The notes below the pieces were generated by a model that worked only from the letters and a program-made list of their open reading frames with translations, searched no databases and was not told where the DNA came from. The translations under genes and the position numbers were made by a program. This document shows, piece by piece, positions 4,906-6,964 of a DNA stretch of 6,964 nt. Origin of the DNA: an uncultured Clostridia bacterium (GTDB taxonomy: Bacteria > Bacillota > Clostridia > Christensenellales > UBA1242); contig CAOJFR010000040.1 in the NCBI GenBank assembly GCA_948434855.1, forward strand, positions 1-6,964, written 5' to 3'. Position 1 is the stretch's first letter. Each line of letters begins with the position of its first letter.

Positions 4906-5608
4906 AATTCTTGTTTTCTTTTTCATTTTTTTTGCCTAGTGCATCTTGTCTGTCTTTCATTTGCTTATAGGTTTTATAGAGCGAGCGAGAATGCAAATAA
5001 ACCACAATAGTGCATATAATTAGTGCAGAAACAAATATGCCAAGTTCAATTATTGCGAGCCTGAAAAAACTGAACACTACTGAAACAATAATAAGACAAA
5101 AACTCATTAAAAAGAAAACATCTCTGGCAAAAAAATGTGTTTGTTTCCAAATAAATTCAGTTTCTTTTGTGCACTTAAAGTTTAAGGCAGGGCGGCTTAA
5201 ATATGGCACATTTTTGAGTTTTATTGACAATATTAAAAATATTATAGCGATTGGCAAAAATATTGAGAGCGAGATTGGAACCTCACAAATTGCACCTATT
5301 TCAAGCGACTCTGCCAAGCACAAATATGTTAGGCAAATTGTGTTTTCATAAAGCGAAAGCACAAACAAAATTTTTAAAAAGAAAGATGCTTTTTTATCTT
5401 TATTTATAAGGCAAATTGAAATTGCTAGCCCAAGAGGCAAAATTACTGGAATTATAAGAATCCATTTGCTTGTGAGTGCAATAATTTCTTCGTGCAATCC
5501 AAAAGCTATGGGAACTTGATTTGGTATGATAGTGATTAATAGCGATAAAAACACAGCAAGATTAATAACACCCAAAATGCTTATGCAAATTTTATTTTTT
5601 AATTTCAT
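4904..5608 (-). CDS. SdpI/DUF1648-family integral membrane protein
   Basis: The 234-residue protein is very hydrophobic with about six predicted membrane segments (roughly 7-28, 48-68, 76-98, 109-130, 162-182, 184-206) and a charged C-terminal tail. After the first segment comes IPNQVPIAFGLHEEI...TSKW (28-49), matching the DUF1648 pattern of LPxQxPxHxxxxGxxD...SKW seen in SdpI relatives, though the usual His and Gly-Asp are replaced. Later, TEFIWKQTHFFAR (150-162) matches the W-K-x-T-H signature of the SdpI domain. SdpI in Bacillus subtilis protects against the SDP toxin and relays its presence to an autorepressor. No toxin or SdpR-type gene is adjacent, so immunity is only a possibility. TAA four codons upstream fixes the ATG. 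There is no Shine-Dalgarno site, and the -10 ends 6 bases before the ATG. Confidence 0.75.
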   Translation of the reverse strand: MKLKNKICISILGVINLAVFLSLLITIIPNQVPIAFGLHEEIIALTSKWILIIPVILPLGLAISICLINKDKKASFFLKILFVLSLYENTICLTYLCLAESLEIGAICEVPISLSIFLPIAIIFLILSIKLKNVPYLSRPALNFKCTKETEFIWKQTHFFARDVFFLMSFCLIIVSVVFSFFRLAIIELGIFVSALIICTIVVYLHSRSLYKTYKQMKDRQDALGKKNEKENKN

Positions 5609-5614
5609 AACACA

Positions 5615-5643
5615 AGTTTATTGCTTTAAATAATATTTGTCAA
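5615..5643 (-). promoter_or_regulatory. Promoter of the SdpI-like gene, apparently leaderless
   Basis: On the minus strand, a consensus TTGACA (5643-5638), exactly 17 bases, then TAAACT (5620-5615). Only TGTGTT separates the -10 from the ATG at 5608, so the transcript would start at or beside the start codon. The -35 begins one base after the T-run of the upstream gene's terminator. Confidence 0.65.
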
Positions 5644-5644
5644 C

Positions 5645-5679
5645 AAAAAAAGACGATAGGTTATTAGCCCAACGCCTTT
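5645..5679 (-). terminator. Intrinsic terminator of the S66 peptidase gene
   Basis: On the minus strand, AAAGGCGTTGGG (5679-5668) pairs with CCTATCGTCTTT (5660-5649) around the loop CTAATAA. The 12-pair stem has two G-U wobbles and one mismatch, and a run of seven T (5651-5645) follows. It begins 13 bases after the peptidase stop codon. Confidence 0.8.
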
Positions 5680-5692
5680 ATAAATTTTTGTT

Positions 5693-6784
5693 TTACTTTT
5701 TAATGGTTAAACTTAAAAGTGTTAAAGACTTATTTTCTGCATCAAGCTCTGCCATGGCTCCATAAGGCAAAACCATTCTTGGAAAACTGTGACCAAAGTT
5801 TAAGTTGCACATTACTGGAAAGTTATATTCTGCAAGCACTTCTTTAAGTGCGACTTTATATTCTTCATAAAAAGTTTCGTCCATAGGTTTGCCCAAAATA
5901 AGGCCAGAAATGTTTTCAAAAATTCCATAAGTTTTTAGGCACAAAAGCATTGCCTTGAATTGTTCTGGTGAGGCTTTTTCATTGCTGGTTTCAAGAAATA
6001 GAATTTTGTTTTTAAACCAATCTGCTTCAGGGAAGATTGGGTAAGATTTTAAAATTTCGCTTAAATTTTTATGGCAATTTTCTGGCAAACTTTTAAAACC
6101 AGCAAGCCTTGAAATGGATTCTATGCAGCCGCCAAAAAGTTCTCCAATAACTTTTCCTTTGCCTTTTAAAACATCATAGCCTCTTGTTTCTTTGTGAAAA
6201 ACTCTTTTGGTTCCAACGGCATTTGGTGAAAAGTCTGTTCTTTCGTCATACCAAATTTCACTTGATAAAATTTTTAGTGGCGAAGTTGGTTCAAATAAAT
6301 AGTTTATCGCATTTTTTGTGTATGGAAGCATTTCTGGTTCAAACTCTGCAAAGTCTGTGATGAATGCAGGACCATAAAATGTGTTTAAGCCAAGGTGGTT
6401 TAGCAAAATATGCATGGTGGTTGTGTCTGAATATCCCGTAAAAATCTTTGGATTTTCTTTTACAAGCTTAACAAATTCAGCGTCGCCAGCAAGATATGGA
6501 ATGAGCCTGTAAGAATCAATTCCGCCAATGGCTGAAATAATTCCTTTAATTTCTGGGTCTGCAAATGCTTGCTTAAGGTCAGCAGCCCTTGCTTCTGGGT
6601 GTTCGTCAATAAACTTAAGCCCCTTTAAACTATTTTCCATAAAAACAGGGATAAGTCCAAGTTCCTTTAGTCTTTTAACGCCAAGTTCAAGCTCGTGGCT
6701 AACAAATTTTTCACCTAAAATTCCGCTAGAAAGGCTGACGATTGCCACCTTGTCACCACGCTTAAGTGCTTCTGGTTTTTTCAT
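5693..6784 (-). CDS. Peptidase S66 family protein (LD-carboxypeptidase / MccF-like)
   Basis: The 363-residue length suits S66 serine peptidases, which cut L,D-peptide bonds in recycled cell-wall muropeptides (LdcA) or inactivate microcin C-type antibiotics (MccF). Both the nucleophile and the Glu-His pair are present. The N-terminal domain begins with LKRGDKVAIVSLSS, then GIISAIGGIDSYRLIPYL (81-98), then the nucleophile elbow FTGYSDTTTMH with S119, then GLNTFYGPAF. The C-terminal domain has GELFGGCIESISRLAG (214-229), the catalytic E265 in LFLETSNE and H332 in NFGHSFP. The GG-x-DS and TTTMH wording suggests the MccF-like branch more than E. coli LdcA, but substrate cannot be decided. No signal peptide is seen, so it is cytoplasmic. 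AGGAG lies 8 bases before the ATG. It has its own promoter and terminator and is a single-gene unit. Confidence 0.92.
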   Translation of the reverse strand: MKKPEALKRGDKVAIVSLSSGILGEKFVSHELELGVKRLKELGLIPVFMENSLKGLKFIDEHPEARAADLKQAFADPEIKGIISAIGGIDSYRLIPYLAGDAEFVKLVKENPKIFTGYSDTTTMHILLNHLGLNTFYGPAFITDFAEFEPEMLPYTKNAINYLFEPTSPLKILSSEIWYDERTDFSPNAVGTKRVFHKETRGYDVLKGKGKVIGELFGGCIESISRLAGFKSLPENCHKNLSEILKSYPIFPEADWFKNKILFLETSNEKASPEQFKAMLLCLKTYGIFENISGLILGKPMDETFYEEYKVALKEVLAEYNFPVMCNLNFGHSFPRMVLPYGAMAELDAENKSLTLLSLTIKK

Positions 6785-6803
6785 AATTTTTTCTCCTAAA
6801 TTG

Positions 6804-6833
6804 ATTTTAACATAATTTTTATGGCTTTTTCAA
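6804..6833 (-). promoter_or_regulatory. S66 peptidase promoter with extended -10
   Basis: On the minus strand, TTGAAA (6833-6828), 18 bases, then TAAAAT (6809-6804), preceded by TATGT so that TATGTTAAAAT is an extended -10. Transcription would start near 6797, leaving a leader of about 13 bases; the AGGAG at 6797-6793 lies at its very 5' end. Confidence 0.6.
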
Positions 6834-6864
6834 CAAAATGATAGTCAAAATATTAAAGATTGGG

Positions 6865-6902
6865 TTAACAAAAGCAAAAATAATAAAAAAACTTAACAAA
6901 AG
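6865..6902 (+). repeat. Two direct repeats of TTAACAAAAG upstream of the G-tract promoter
   Basis: Identical 10-mers at 6865-6874 and 6893-6902, 28 bases start to start. The second ends 3 bases before the -35 of the rightward promoter. They could be binding sites for an activator or chance in A-rich DNA. No protein that would bind them can be named. Confidence 0.4.
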
Positions 6903-6905
6903 GAC

Positions 6906-6935
6906 TTGAAAAGTGTGCACGGGGGGGGGTATAAT
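6906..6935 (+). promoter_or_regulatory. Rightward promoter with a G9 tract in the spacer
   Basis: TTGAAA (6906-6911), an 18-base spacer and a perfect TATAAT (6930-6935). The last nine spacer bases (6921-6929) are all G, in otherwise very AT-rich intergenic DNA. Loss of one G would give the optimal 17-base spacing and gains would push it to 19 or more, so promoter strength should depend on tract length. Transcription would start near 6942. The first ATG downstream is at 6953, without a Shine-Dalgarno site, and only four codons (M-R-A-R) fit before the window ends. The product is unknown. Confidence 0.75.
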
Positions 6936-6964
6936 GTTAATATAACGAAACTATGCGGGCAAGA

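Noticed and set aside
5010..5351. Rightward 113-codon frame inside the SdpI-like gene
   Set aside because: Antisense to a hydrophobic frame that has a matching promoter, an in-frame stop fixing the start and family signatures; the rightward translation shows no domain.
787..6784. Reassignment of TGA to tryptophan (Mollicute-type code)
   Set aside because: All tryptophan positions in the recognised genes are TGG and each frame is complete without in-frame TGA.
6953..6964. Start of a protein gene at ATG 6953
   Set aside because: Only four codons fit before the edge and there is no Shine-Dalgarno site; it could equally be the 5' end of an RNA gene or an untranslated leader.

Overview
The window is AT-rich (roughly one-third GC) bacterial chromosomal DNA. 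Genes have Shine-Dalgarno sites of the AGGAG type, sigma-70/SigA-like promoters and classic hairpin-plus-T-run terminators. All tryptophans are TGG and stops are TAA (one TAG), which argues for the standard bacterial code and against a TGA-recoding Mollicute. A low-GC, Bacillota-like organism, probably an uncultivated clostridial or related gut-type lineage, fits best; this is inference from style and protein flavour, not from a marker comparison.

Layout, left to right. (1) Bases 1-728 hold two divergent Cro/C1-type helix-turn-helix regulators: the leftward one runs off the left edge, the rightward one is complete. The intergenic space carries a perfect 13-bp inverted repeat lying exactly between the -35 and -10 of the leftward promoter, a good operator candidate. 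(2) serS (787-2073) has its own promoter and short leader, and ends at a bidirectional terminator. (3) A leftward pair follows: a type I signal peptidase with unusual extensions, then a small unknown lipoprotein. (4) Divergent from the peptidase is a THUMP-like/SAM-dependent RNA methyltransferase-like gene whose motif IV is degenerate. It ends in an unusual nested two-hairpin terminator shared with the next, convergent gene. (5) A leftward SdpI/DUF1648-type membrane protein and a leftward peptidase S66 (LD-carboxypeptidase/MccF-like) gene follow, separated by a compact terminator-promoter junction. (6) The right edge (6785-6964) holds the peptidase promoter and a second, rightward promoter with nine consecutive G residues in its 18-bp spacer, driving something beyond the window.

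The genes are mostly single transcription units. Three (signal peptidase, methyltransferase-like, SdpI-like) have a -10 box ending only 6-8 bases before the ATG, no Shine-Dalgarno, and an in-frame stop just upstream, so they look leaderless. Four proteins have envelope or cell-wall themes (signal peptidase, lipoprotein, SdpI-like membrane protein, S66 peptidase), but no single pathway can be assigned.

The most interesting signal is the G9 tract inside the right-edge promoter, which has the architecture of a phase-variable promoter controlled by slipped-strand mispairing.
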